Shown here: positions 43,503 to 53,203 of the stretch, piece after piece | Position numbering within the stretch: position 1 is the stretch's first letter | Layout of the letters: each line of letters opens with the position of its first letter | Assembly (NCBI GenBank): GCA_963663495.1 | Contig: OY760427.1 | Location: 5,146,001 to 5,210,000, forward strand | DNA length: 64,000 bases | Direction: 5' to 3' | DNA from: G963663495 sp963663495 | Lineage (GTDB): Bacteria > Bacteroidota > Rhodothermia > Rhodothermales > Bin80 | Position numbers and translations under genes: made by a program | The notes under the pieces: generated by a model | Seen by the model: only the letters and a program-made list of their open reading frames with translations | What the model was told of the DNA's origin: nothing | Database searches by the model: none

Positions 43503-45269
43503 ATGTCAAAAGAAATCATTATTAGCGTCACGAAGACGCAAACTCGAATAGCACTAGTTGAAAATGATGCACTATCCGAACTGTATGTAGAAGGTGCGGG
43601 AAACACGCGCACGTTGGGAGATCTTTACCTCGGACGTATAAAGGATATCCGTCCGAGCCTTAGAGCAGCCTTTGTTGACGTTGGCCTCAAGCAACATGCG
43701 TTCCTGCACTTTTCGGATCTCGCTGAGAACATGGAGGCCTCACTAGCCTTCGTCAACGGACCGCAGCCACGCGTAGCTGGGCATTACCCAAAATGGGAAA
43801 AGCGTATCCAGGATGCTGAAAGGCCTGTCAAGGGTTCGAGAGGCCCGCGCAAGGTGCGTCGCAAGGCCTCTCCTGACCTACTGAAGCGCGGTCAGCGCAT
43901 CCTGGTCAGGATTTCCAAGGAGCCGATTGCAAGCAAAGGCTGCCGGGTTTCGACATCCATATCATTGGCAGGGCGCTTTCTGGTGCTCGTTCCATTGGCG
44001 AGCTACGCCGCGATTTCGAAGAAGATCTCTTCTCCGAAGGAGCGCCGCAGACTACGCGACCTTACCAGGAAGCTGAAGCCGGAGGGTTTCGGAGTGATCG
44101 TTAGGACGGTAGCCGAAGGCATGGATGCTAAGGCTCTTGAGAAGGATATGCGACTGCTATTGAATAAGTGGCAGAAGGTGGAAAAACGCTTGGCCGGCAC
44201 ACCGGATGTGCCCATCCGCGTCCATTCGGACGTAAGCATGGCCTCCTCAATTGTGCGTGACTTATTCTCCGACGAATTCGACCGCATTCTGGTAGACAAT
44301 GCCCGTGTGCATCGCAATATCAAGAGCTACATACAGGCCGTAGCACCGCAGATGCTTCCTACTGTTCAGCTGTACAAGGGAGAGCGGCACATCTTTGAAA
44401 CCTGCAAACTAGACCGGGAGATCAATCAGGTCTTTGATTCCCACGTGGACCTTCCTTCTGGCGGCTATATCATCATTGAGCGAACAGAAGCCATGCATGT
44501 TGTAGACGTAAATTCCGGTCGGGCCGGACGCGGCATGAGGCACGAGGAAGGAGCGCTGAAAGTAAACCTGGAGGCTGCCAGAGTCCTTGCAAAGCAGATA
44601 CGGTTGCGAGACCTCGGAGGGATTATAGTGGTAGACTTCATTGATTTAAAGCACCTGAACAACCGTAAGAAGGTGCTGGAGGAACTAACAAAGCAGTTTG
44701 AGCAGGATCGGGCTGTGACAAGAGTCCTGCCGATGAGTGACTTCGGTTTGATCCAGATTACGCGGCAACGGCTGCGTCCAAGCCTGACAGCAACCATTGA
44801 CGGTATATACGGAGTGCGGGGAGTGGACTCCGATGAGCAGAACCCTGGCGCTGCGATCACGGAAATGATTGTTGAGATAGAGCGCTCCGTTAAGGCTACC
44901 GCAAGTAGGCACAATGGCGGGGTACGGATACGGCTGCATCCATTTGCTGCAGCCTACCTCAAGAAACCGTTTCCATCGTGGCCGACAAAGTGGCGCATAA
45001 AGCACCGGGTCAGGATCGAATTGGAACCGGATCCGGGGATGGAGCCCACCGCATTTCAGTGTGGGCGGATTGCCGGCCCGCAGCATCAGGGTGATTCCAA
45101 GGTAGATGTACCGCCCGAGGGGAAACAGAACCTGGATGCAAGTCCACGGAAGAGAAAGGCGAAGAGGGGACAAAGACGCAGCGCACGCAAGCCAGTGCCG
45201 GATATCTCAAATGGAATGAAGCAAACGGCGCGGGTGGGCAAGAAACGCCGCACAAAGTCAGGCTCGTGA
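43503..45269 (+). CDS. rng: Ribonuclease G/E family endoribonuclease
   Basis: 588 residues from ATG 43503 (MSKEIIIS); 13 further in-frame codons upstream to 43464 lack family signature. The S1-like domain is split by an insertion: LGDLYLGRIKDIRPSLRAAF, then a basic stretch, then GQRILVRISKEPIASKGCR. The RNase H-like and DNase I-like catalytic part has GGYIIIERTEAMHVVDVNSG, RDLGGIIVVDFIDLK and VLPMSDFGLIQITRQRLRPS. It trims rRNA and turns over mRNA in the cytosol. The C-terminus is basic and low complexity, fitting RNA binding. It overlaps or abuts the next gene. Confidence 0.93.
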   Translation: MSKEIIISVTKTQTRIALVENDALSELYVEGAGNTRTLGDLYLGRIKDIRPSLRAAFVDVGLKQHAFLHFSDLAENMEASLAFVNGPQPRVAGHYPKWEKRIQDAERPVKGSRGPRKVRRKASPDLLKRGQRILVRISKEPIASKGCRVSTSISLAGRFLVLVPLASYAAISKKISSPKERRRLRDLTRKLKPEGFGVIVRTVAEGMDAKALEKDMRLLLNKWQKVEKRLAGTPDVPIRVHSDVSMASSIVRDLFSDEFDRILVDNARVHRNIKSYIQAVAPQMLPTVQLYKGERHIFETCKLDREINQVFDSHVDLPSGGYIIIERTEAMHVVDVNSGRAGRGMRHEEGALKVNLEAARVLAKQIRLRDLGGIIVVDFIDLKHLNNRKKVLEELTKQFEQDRAVTRVLPMSDFGLIQITRQRLRPSLTATIDGIYGVRGVDSDEQNPGAAITEMIVEIERSVKATASRHNGGVRIRLHPFAAAYLKKPFPSWPTKWRIKHRVRIELEPDPGMEPTAFQCGRIAGPQHQGDSKVDVPPEGKQNLDASPRKRKAKRGQRRSARKPVPDISNGMKQTARVGKKRRTKSGS

Positions 45270-45280
45270 GAGGCTTTTCA

Positions 45281-46021
45281 ATGACTAGCTACCGGTGGGC
45301 TCTTGGGATGGGTGTGGTAGGCATGTTGACGCAGGGAATCGCATATGGCCAGCTGTTGGAGAGACAGAAGAACAGGATATCCTTAGTCTACGCCATGGTT
45401 GATATGACATACAGCGGCGCTTCCATCGGTGACATTGATCCTTCAGTATTCAGAACATACGATTACCGCGGTCCTGTGGTGGGGCTGCAGTACGAGTTTG
45501 CGAGGTCCCGAGCAGGTATAGCCTCGGGTAGGCAAGGAGGTGATGGTCTTTGGATGGTGGATGCATGGCTGATTACGGATGATCTGTCCAGTCTGGCTGA
45601 GTTTGCGGCCGGTACCCTGCGATTTGCCTTTCCCGTGGCTGCCGGAGCTACCTACCGTCGCGTTGCATTACGTGGCAATGCCGGTGGAACCGGATTCACT
45701 TCATCAAGCCTAGGTGTCGGAGTCGGGATTACTGTGGAGGGCCCCATCAAGCACGCATCGCGCTGGGCCTTGGCTAGTCGGCCCATTGTCGGGATAGCTT
45801 CAAGTCCACAGACAGATGCACTAGGCTGGGCGTGGATGCTGGAAACCGGTTTGCAGGTGCGGTTGCCCAATGCGTGGGGCCGAATCGGCTTGACGGGCGG
45901 CTACACAGTACGCTACCAAGTCTGGAACAACAGAGGCACTCGCGTCTTCGGCGAGTACCCAGACGAGTTCTACGATTACCAGGCAATCCAACACGGCTTG
46001 GTTGGAGGAATCAGCTTTTAG
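45281..46021 (+). CDS. Probable outer-membrane beta-barrel protein, unknown function
   Basis: 246 residues from ATG 45281, with a signal peptide (WALGMGVVGMLTQGIAYGQ). A GTG at 45266 overlapping the rng stop is an alternative start. The mature chain alternates short Gly/aromatic beta-strands (VVGLQYEFARS, GTLRFAFPVAAGATYRRVAL, SLGVGVGITVEG, GRIGLTGGYTVRYQVW). It ends with a phenylalanine (GLVGGISF), the usual outer-membrane barrel signature. I do not recognise a family. It starts within a few bases of the rng stop and the small gene after it is 41 bp away, so it probably shares the rng transcript. Confidence 0.65.
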   Translation: MTSYRWALGMGVVGMLTQGIAYGQLLERQKNRISLVYAMVDMTYSGASIGDIDPSVFRTYDYRGPVVGLQYEFARSRAGIASGRQGGDGLWMVDAWLITDDLSSLAEFAAGTLRFAFPVAAGATYRRVALRGNAGGTGFTSSSLGVGVGITVEGPIKHASRWALASRPIVGIASSPQTDALGWAWMLETGLQVRLPNAWGRIGLTGGYTVRYQVWNNRGTRVFGEYPDEFYDYQAIQHGLVGGISF

Positions 46022-46062
46022 GCTCCTGGCATTATCACTATGCACACCACTCAAATCCACCC

Positions 46063-46314
46063 ATGAAATCCGCAACATTGCTCTCAGCCTTTGTGGACGT
46101 GGCGACGAGATTAGGCGTCATAGTTCGCTGGGAAAGGGGCAATTTTCGTGGAGGAAAATGTACGATCCGTGGTCAGGAGGTGATCATTCTTAACCGCTAT
46201 CACACTGTAGAAGGAAATCTGGCTACAATGGCGGCCAGCTTGCGAGAGTATGAGCTCGGAGACCTCTATATACGCCCGAGGGTACGCAAGGCGCTACGCG
46301 GTATGGGGTCTTAG
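46063..46314 (+). CDS. Small conserved hypothetical protein, 83 aa
   Basis: The frame from ATG 46063 gives 83 residues (MKSATLLSAFVDVATRLGV). Its core VRWERGNFRGGKCTIRGQEV and IILNRYHTVEGNLATMAASL suggests a compact alpha/beta protein. Similar short proteins sit beside MBL or aroQ genes in Bacteroidota (recollection, not tested here). There is no signal peptide. It lies between the barrel protein and the MBL hydrolase (18 bp to the next start) on the same strand, so it is most likely part of the same operon. Confidence 0.6.
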   Translation: MKSATLLSAFVDVATRLGVIVRWERGNFRGGKCTIRGQEVIILNRYHTVEGNLATMAASLREYELGDLYIRPRVRKALRGMGS

Positions 46315-46332
46315 CAGCACCTCGGCAATAGA

Positions 46333-47127
46333 ATGACAGGAACGATGCAAGTGACGCTGCTAGGCACCGGTACCTCCACGGGTGTTCCGGTGATCGGATG
46401 TCATTGCCGTGTCTGCCTTTCTTCCGATCCACGAGATACCCGGTCAAGGACAGCGTGCTACGTACGGTGGGGCGAGATTGGAATTGTAATTGATACCGGC
46501 CCGGATTTTCGTCAGCAGATGCTGCGAGAACGCATTAGACGCATTGATGCCGTCTTGTTTACCCACCACCACTTCGATCATGTGGTAGGAGTGGATGACC
46601 TGCGCCCGTATTTTTATGGTAACTGCAAGCCGATTTTCTGCTATGCACACCCAAATACCGCACGGAAGCTGATTCAGATGTTTCCGTACCTGTTCCCGCC
46701 CGGACCGGGAGACAAGATGCCAAGGGAGTTGGAGGCTGTGGAAGACCAGTTTTCAATCAGCAGCAGGCACGGGAAAGATGAGTCCGTCTTGGTACATCCG
46801 CTGGCGATTGAACATGGTAACATGACCATATACGGATATCGGATTGGGGACTTCGCCTACATTACCGATGCCAGTGCAATACCCGAGGATACTTTCGGTT
46901 TGCTGCATGGCTTGGACGTGCTAGTTATTAATGGCTTGCGCCGAACGGCTCATCCGAGGCACTTTACAATTGCGGAGGCTGTGACCGCTGCTGAACGGAT
47001 AGGGGCGCGGCAAACATTTCTGAGCCACATGACACACAGCGTACTGCACAGGGAAGAGGAAAAACGGGTGCCTGCGGGTATCTTGTTGGGCTACGATGGA
47101 CTAACCTTCAGCGTGAACACCACATAA
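46333..47127 (+). CDS. MBL-fold hydrolase, PhnP-like phosphodiesterase type
   Basis: 264 residues. The N-terminal VTLLGTGTSTGVPVIGCHC is followed by Cys residues (C..C) like those binding zinc in PhnP. The metallo-beta-lactamase motif LFTHHHFDHVVGVDDLRP (H-x-H-x-D-H) is intact, with later ligands in AIEHGNMT, AYITDAS and FLSHMTH. PhnP cleaves phosphoribosyl cyclic phosphate, and close relatives act on other cyclic phosphodiesters; the substrate here is open. Cytosolic. An alternative ATG lies four codons in, just before QVTLLGTG. aroQ follows 9 bp after the stop. Confidence 0.88.
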   Translation: MTGTMQVTLLGTGTSTGVPVIGCHCRVCLSSDPRDTRSRTACYVRWGEIGIVIDTGPDFRQQMLRERIRRIDAVLFTHHHFDHVVGVDDLRPYFYGNCKPIFCYAHPNTARKLIQMFPYLFPPGPGDKMPRELEAVEDQFSISSRHGKDESVLVHPLAIEHGNMTIYGYRIGDFAYITDASAIPEDTFGLLHGLDVLVINGLRRTAHPRHFTIAEAVTAAERIGARQTFLSHMTHSVLHREEEKRVPAGILLGYDGLTFSVNTT

Positions 47128-47136
47128 CCTGGAGCC

Positions 47137-47565
47137 ATGAAGATTGTAGTATTGAACGGACCAAACCTGAACCGGCTCGGGCACCGCCAGACAAATATTT
47201 ACGGCACATCCTCTCTTCGAGACCTAGAAGGCGAACTCCGCGCTGCGTTTCCGGACGTGGACCTTGACTTTTTTCAAAGCAACCATGAGGGTTTGCTGAT
47301 AGATCGATTGCACGAAGCCCACGATGCTGATGTCCGCGGCATCGTGTTCAATCCAGGCGCATTGACACACACATCGGTAGCGCTGCGTGATGCAGTGGCA
47401 TCCATCACCGCGCCTGTGATTGAGGTGCACATTTCGAATATTTATGCGCGTGAGGATTTTCGGCATAAATCGCTCTTAGCTCCGGTGTGCGTAGGCCAGA
47501 TTTCCGGGCTAGGCTTGGCCGGCTATAGATTCGCTCTCAGCTACCTGATGCTTTGCACCGAGTAG
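47137..47565 (+). CDS. aroQ: Type II 3-dehydroquinate dehydratase
   Basis: 142 residues, the normal length. It converts 3-dehydroquinate to 3-dehydroshikimate in aromatic amino acid synthesis, in the cytosol. Motifs: VVLNGPNLNRLGHRQTNIYG with the catalytic Tyr and the flexible-lid Arg nearby, FFQSNHEGLLIDRL, IVFNPGALTHTSVALRDA, and the catalytic His region PVIEVHISNIYAREDFRHKS. The closing GLGLAGYRFAL is also typical. It is the last gene of the rng-to-aroQ block; after its stop the DNA becomes disordered. Confidence 0.96.
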   Translation: MKIVVLNGPNLNRLGHRQTNIYGTSSLRDLEGELRAAFPDVDLDFFQSNHEGLLIDRLHEAHDADVRGIVFNPGALTHTSVALRDAVASITAPVIEVHISNIYAREDFRHKSLLAPVCVGQISGLGLAGYRFALSYLMLCTE

Positions 47566-48541
47566 GTGGCTATTGCTGCGCTTGCCACGTACTCCATGAA
47601 TGCGGTGACTATTTGAGGCCGCATTCCATGGTGTGTAATGCGTTACTGATACCGGCAAACCGTCTTCAGTAGCAATATGGCCTTTTTCGAAAGCGACCTG
47701 TCCGTTAAGCCACGGAAGTTCATAGATTCGTCCCGAAGAGCCGACAGGTACAAATCTATTTGGAATAATCGGGACAATATCTTCGTGTCCCACGATGATA
47801 AGCCATGATTCGAAGTTATCCGCACGACCATCAACCGCTGGGAATTCTTTGATCTGGAGGCAGGCTGCTCGGCAGTGTTCCCGCCGTCCCATACAAGGAG
47901 CGAACAGTCCCCGTCTTCCAGATCTGCAATCCGTCAGAACGACTTGGACCATGTAGCGGCTGGAGCCGCTGCCAACGCGAAGATAGAGCCGCGTGAACTC
48001 TGTGGCGAGCGAGCGGAGGCGACTTGGAATTGTGCAGGTCGCCCGCCGGGGGTTCAGGGGCGGCGCCTGCTACTCCGCAGCGGTGCGGAATGCCCGGGGG
48101 CTAAGAGGGGCGGAACGCCCTTGCCCAGCCCGCGATGTGCTACGTGGCGTCGGCTGGCTTGAGACAGGTACCGGATCCGTGCCAACCTTTACTCTCCCCC
48201 TCTTGAGCACTTGGCAAACTTGTCCCATCATCGCTCCGCACCCCTGTTTCCCCGGCCGCCCAACAGCATACCAAGGCACAATCCCTTACCTCGGACACCA
48301 CTGTCACACTTGGTAGAAATACTCCGTGGAAGAGACCGGCGGGACCGGACCTGATGGCCATGCACGGCGCGTCCGCGTTTCGTGGTTTCCACTCTATAGC
48401 GAGCTGCGGCACCTACTTCGGACTTGGTCTGGATCTAGGAAGTCGTACGTCACCAGTCTCGGCAATACGCTCAACGAGCTCCGTGGAACACCCTAGAAGC
48501 CCGTTGACTGGCGAGATCCAGATTCGTGGATTCGTGGTAAA
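47566..48541. other. Decayed region without intact gene
   Basis: A 147-codon minus-strand frame (47509-47952) overlaps aroQ and contains VGHEDIVPIIPNRFVPVGSS, but no family is recognised. At about 48390-48530 (+) a frame with internal stops reads SYVTSLGNTLNELRGTP then PVDWRDPDSWI, possibly a gene scrap. A GC-rich, hairpin-prone segment lies at 48040-48140. It is most likely remains of genes damaged by nearby IS activity. Confidence 0.4.
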
Positions 48542-49395
48542 CCTCCCTTATTCATAAGGGAGTTAAGTGGCGGGGAATCGTCGTTTAATATTATGGTGTA
48601 ATATGTTGACTATACACGGTTTGAATGGGCTCTTGCGCGACACTCAAACGTTTAGAAACCCCAATACCCATTCACCCTGTAACACACCCGATGCCAGATC
48701 CCAAATCCAACCTTCTGTTCGCTTGCCAGTTCAATAAATCCGTTAAAGTTGTACGCTCCAAGACCGATAATCTAATATCGGATGCCGGCGTCATTCCTAT
48801 GCGCCTGCTCATGGTGATCAGCACCTTGGCATGCCGACTCGCTTCCGTGCTTAAGGACAATCGGTCCCAAGCTCGGATTACGCATAGCCTTGAGGAGTTA
48901 GTGCGGCAGTACCTGCTGCAACATGTGCAGGGGTGGGGACGTCAGTCAGATGCGGACAGGCTTCGAAGGGACCCCGCCATGCGCGTGGCCACTTCTTCCA
49001 AAAGGGGTAGGGAGGCTTTACAGGACGATAGGTCCCTGGCATCCCAGCCAACCATGTCTCGCTTTGTGCACATGTTGGCCGGGAAAAAGAATTTCAAGAA
49101 GTTGCGCCTTTTTGCAGAGACATTCGCCATGGAGCACCTGCTGCAGCGTGGTGGCGGGAAGCGCCGCCCCGAGGTGGTCTTTGATGTGGACGGTGTACCG
49201 GTAGATACGCATGGCAAGCAGCAGGGCAGCAAGTGGAACGGATATTACAAGCGCACCATCTTTCTGCCCCTTATCGCCATATGCGGTGAGTCGGGCGACA
49301 TGTTGGGGGCGGAATTGCGAGGGGGCACGCAGAATATGGTGAAGGACTGCTACGGTTTCATTCGACGCATTGGGCTGGCATTGCGTGAACATAAT
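48542..49395 (+). mobile_element. IS1380-family element, truncated copy 2
   Basis: The left end CCTCCCTTATTCATAAGGG starts at 48542, as in copy 1, which lies in the opposite orientation. Similarity stops at about 49393, in the middle of the transposase gene (after IGLALREH), so roughly the right half is missing. Confidence 0.75.
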
Positions 49396-49428
49396 GTGCT
49401 TCACCGGACGGACACGAATCTCCCATGA
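48625..49428 (+). pseudogene. Truncated IS1380-family transposase
   Basis: The frame reads MGSCATLKRLETPIPIHPV, SLEELVRQYLLQHVQGWGRQ, DDRSLASQPTMSRFVHML and VVFDVDGVPVDTHGKQQGS without the frameshift seen in copy 1. It then runs off at LALREH into 12 unrelated residues and a stop. The second catalytic region is lost. The 185 bp from 49429 to 49613 show nothing recognisable. Confidence 0.88.
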
Positions 49429-52400
49429 GTCTCCTCACAATGTGCCACTAACACACCAATAACACACTCAATTCATTGCGCTATTTGCATGCGCTGCAGA
49501 AACCTCCTGTGTGCTGCCAACGATCGCTTCAGAATGTCGGGAGCTCGTTGCGGCCAGTGATCAATCCTTACCCGGATACCCTCCTCTTTACTATAGAGCA
49601 TCCCGCCCAGCACTTACCATCGCATGTAGCCGCTGGCGGTCACGCCGTAGCTCACCGGTCGGTACGGCGCAATGTGCTCCATCGCTAAACCGCTCACGCT
49701 GAATCCTAACCCCGTGCGCCCCTGCACGCCCGCTCCTATGCGATAGTCCCTGCCTCTGTCGCGCAGCCCCATACCCACATGCGGCCGCAGTACACTGCGC
49801 CTGTGAACACGCGAGCCGTACCCCACCTCCAGCTCCATCCGACGATCCGATGGATATACCTCCCACGGACGCTCCGCCTGCCATAGTGTCCCCACATGCG
49901 TACGACCCCAGGTCGGTCGCACCTGCGCTCCCAATCCCTCCGGTCCGCCATAGCGGACCATACCCGAATATCCCCACTCCCCGTAGCCATCCTCCTGATG
50001 CAACACCAGACGCCTTGACATCACCTCCGCATGCAACATCCCCACCCGCACCCGTAACCCTCCGCCTGCCTCCATTCCCATTCCTCTCTCCGCATCCCCA
50101 CCACTGTGCAAGATCGCAGCCTCCACATACGGCTCCAAGATGTCCTGCAACGTCACCGAGCCCTCCAAGCCCGCGCGAACACGGCTCACCCCTATCCCTC
50201 CATCCATCCCCAGCCAGAACCCATCCGCCTCATACCCCAGCCGGGTGCCCGCCCGGCGTACCAGCGTGCCGCCCACTCCCGCTGCCATCATGCGCATTCC
50301 CGTGTCCGCTGCTTCCTCCACTACTCCCTGTCCTGCTCCTGCCAACCCCCACACACTGTGACGCAATCCCCCGTAGCGCACATACGGATACCAGCCCGTC
50401 ATCTGCAGTAGCGTTCCCTCCTCCTCCAATGCCTCACTGCGCGATACCACCATCCCCATCAGCCAGCGACCTCCCGCATTGTAGTCCGCTCCCAATGATG
50501 CCGTCACCACATCCGCACCCGATACCCCGCCGCTCTGCAACCTGCTGTACGCACCACGACCCCATACACTTATCCGCTCTCCGCTTGCCTGCATGCCACA
50601 GCCCGACAATAAATGCGACGCCCGTACCCGCTGACCAGGGAACGGCCTCGGCATACATCCCACCAATGATCCCTCCATACGCTCCGATACCGCCTCCACT
50701 ATATGCACCGCCACACTCCGGCCCAATCGCGCACGGTTTCCCGTATCCTCCGACCCCAATACCACCTCCTCTCGGACCATCTCATCCCCCAACTCCACCA
50801 TCAGCACAAACGCCTCCCCGCCACCTTGCGCGCGCAGTAACGGCACCCGTACCTCTTTTCTTGTCTCCCCAGGCCCAAATTCCAGCACTCCCTCCATGCG
50901 CTCGTAGTCCTCTCCCGCCCATGCCGTGCCGTCTACCGTACGGTAACGGCCCGTCAGCCGCTCTGCCACAGGTGCCAGCAGACTCACCGCAAACACCGCC
51001 TCGCTCTGCGACACCGCAATGGCTCGCACCTGCACTCCCGGCGTAGTCTCGTCATCCACGATTGTGCCCGTAGCCATCGCCTGCCCGATTTGCGCATTGG
51101 TCGGACTTAACAGCGTCACCTCTATCGTTTCGTTTCCTTCCTGCAAGTCGTCGTCTATCAGCGGGACCCTTACTTGCGCCTCCGTACTTCCGGTCTCAAA
51201 TACCACCAGCCCCTGCGTAGCCTCGTAGTCCACATCCGATGTCGCCGTGCCTCCTGTCACCGCAAACTGCACAGATACCACCTTGGTGCTACCATAATTC
51301 AGTCGCACCGCCATCACCAGTTCCTCCGAACTCTCTGTCCCGGTACCATCATGGATGCTGACCTCTATCGGATCATCCTTTATCGTCACATCCCCCTCCG
51401 CATCCAACAGTACGGCATGCTCCGGTGCGCTCAGCCTTACTACCAATCCCTCGTCTTCCTCTATCACATCATCACGCGCTACCGGTACCCATATATGCCT
51501 CACCGTCTCCCCCGGTGCAATTACCAGCGTGCCCATCGTGCGTGTGTAGTCCGCCCCCGCCTTCGCCGTACCGTCCTGCGTGGCAAATGCCACCCCTATA
51601 CGGACCGCGCTCGTACCGCTCAGCGACACTGCAAGCTTCGCACGCCCTCCATCCTCTGATACCGTCACATCGCTTATGGAGAGCTGTGGCAGACGATCAT
51701 TGTCCAGTATCGTCACCTTGGTCCGCTCGCCTCCGTCAAGCTGCACCAGGAACGCTTCCCTACCTTCGTGCATTGCGTCGTCTTGGGTTGAAACTTGTAG
51801 TACCGCTCCCATCTCGCCAGGCTCAATCGTCACCGACCCGGCGCTCACCTCCTCATAATCCTCCCCGGCTGTTGCCGTCACATCACGCGTGCTGTAGGAC
51901 ACTGTGACAGGCTTCGTGCTGGCGTTACTTAGACTGAGGTAGACATTTGCTATACCCCCTTCCCGTACATACATCGCAGGCACAATGCTAACAGTCGGCG
52001 CAGCATCGTTGTCTGTGATCGTGGCACGGCCCGTCGCGTTACCCAGCTCCGCTCCCTGCACATCCGTCAGCTCCAGCGTAAAAGTCTCCTCCCCCTCGTG
52101 CAATGCGTCATCAAGAATCGGCACATCTATCCACTTCTCCAGGTTACCGCCTGCCTCAAAGGTGAGCATATCTGTTACCGGCCCCAGATAGTCAAGCCCG
52201 GCATGGGCCGATTCATCGTGCGTAGTGTAACGCACCGTGACTGCCGTTTCACCCTGCCTGTTAAGCCTCAACATAAATCGCGCCGGCCCTGCACCTTCAG
52301 ACACCTCAACCGACGAAGTTTCTACATCAATGCGGTATCGTGCATCAGCATCTGCAACCTTCACCTCCACAGCTTCTGATTTTCCACCGTAGCCACCACC

Positions 52401-53203
52401 GCTCGCCGACAACTGTACCAATCCAGCTTCGTCGGTACCATCCGCATCGTCCAGCGCTGTTACCATGACCATCTGGTCTGTATCCCAGTCCGCAGGCGTG
52501 AAAGTCAAGCCAAGAGGACTGGCCGATACCTTACCATCCAGTGCGAACTCTATCTCAAGGGATACTGTGACTTGGCCCGAAGGTGGAGTCGCAAGCGATA
52601 CCGTAATGGTCTTGCCTGCATCCCCCTCAATCAGTGCCACTGCTGCCGGCCTTACTACCAGCCCCGCCTCGTCGTCGTCCAGCACCGTCACCGTTAATTC
52701 CTCCTCCATACCATCGTAGTCCGCGCCCGACGCCCGGTGTGTCAGTGTAGCACGGTCATTGTCTGTATCATCGTCTTCGTCCGCATGCACCGTTACCGCC
52801 TGCGTGGTATACCAATCATCGGGCGTGAACGTCAGCGATGCATCACTGACCGTAACCTCGGGACTATCACTTGCGATTCTCACGATTACCGTGCCCGATG
52901 GCTCCGCCATTAGCCGCGCCGTATAAGACTCTACGTCCCCTTCAACAATCTCAAGCTCTGTAGGGGATAGCACAATCCCTGCTATGTCATTGTCCTGTAC
53001 GGCAACGAAAACCTCCTCTGCCTCGCCGTTATACTCACCCCCGGATGCGGATAGGGTAAGCCGTACGCTTGCGTCCATCGCATTGTCGTCCTCAAACGCA
53101 CGCACGGTCACCGTAACAGGCGTGCTCCAGTCCTCTGACGTGTACCGGAGCATCCTCGGGTTCACCATCACATCCGTTCCAGCATCTCCCGTGATCCGCA
53201 CAT

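Noticed and set aside
48000..48180. GC-rich stem-rich segment considered as RNase P RNA or tmRNA
   Set aside because: None of the conserved core strings of these RNAs were found.
49850..51046. 398-codon plus-strand frame rich in Pro, Ser and His
   Set aside because: It is the antisense of the autotransporter-like gene; composition is low complexity and the opposite strand has a coherent domain series.
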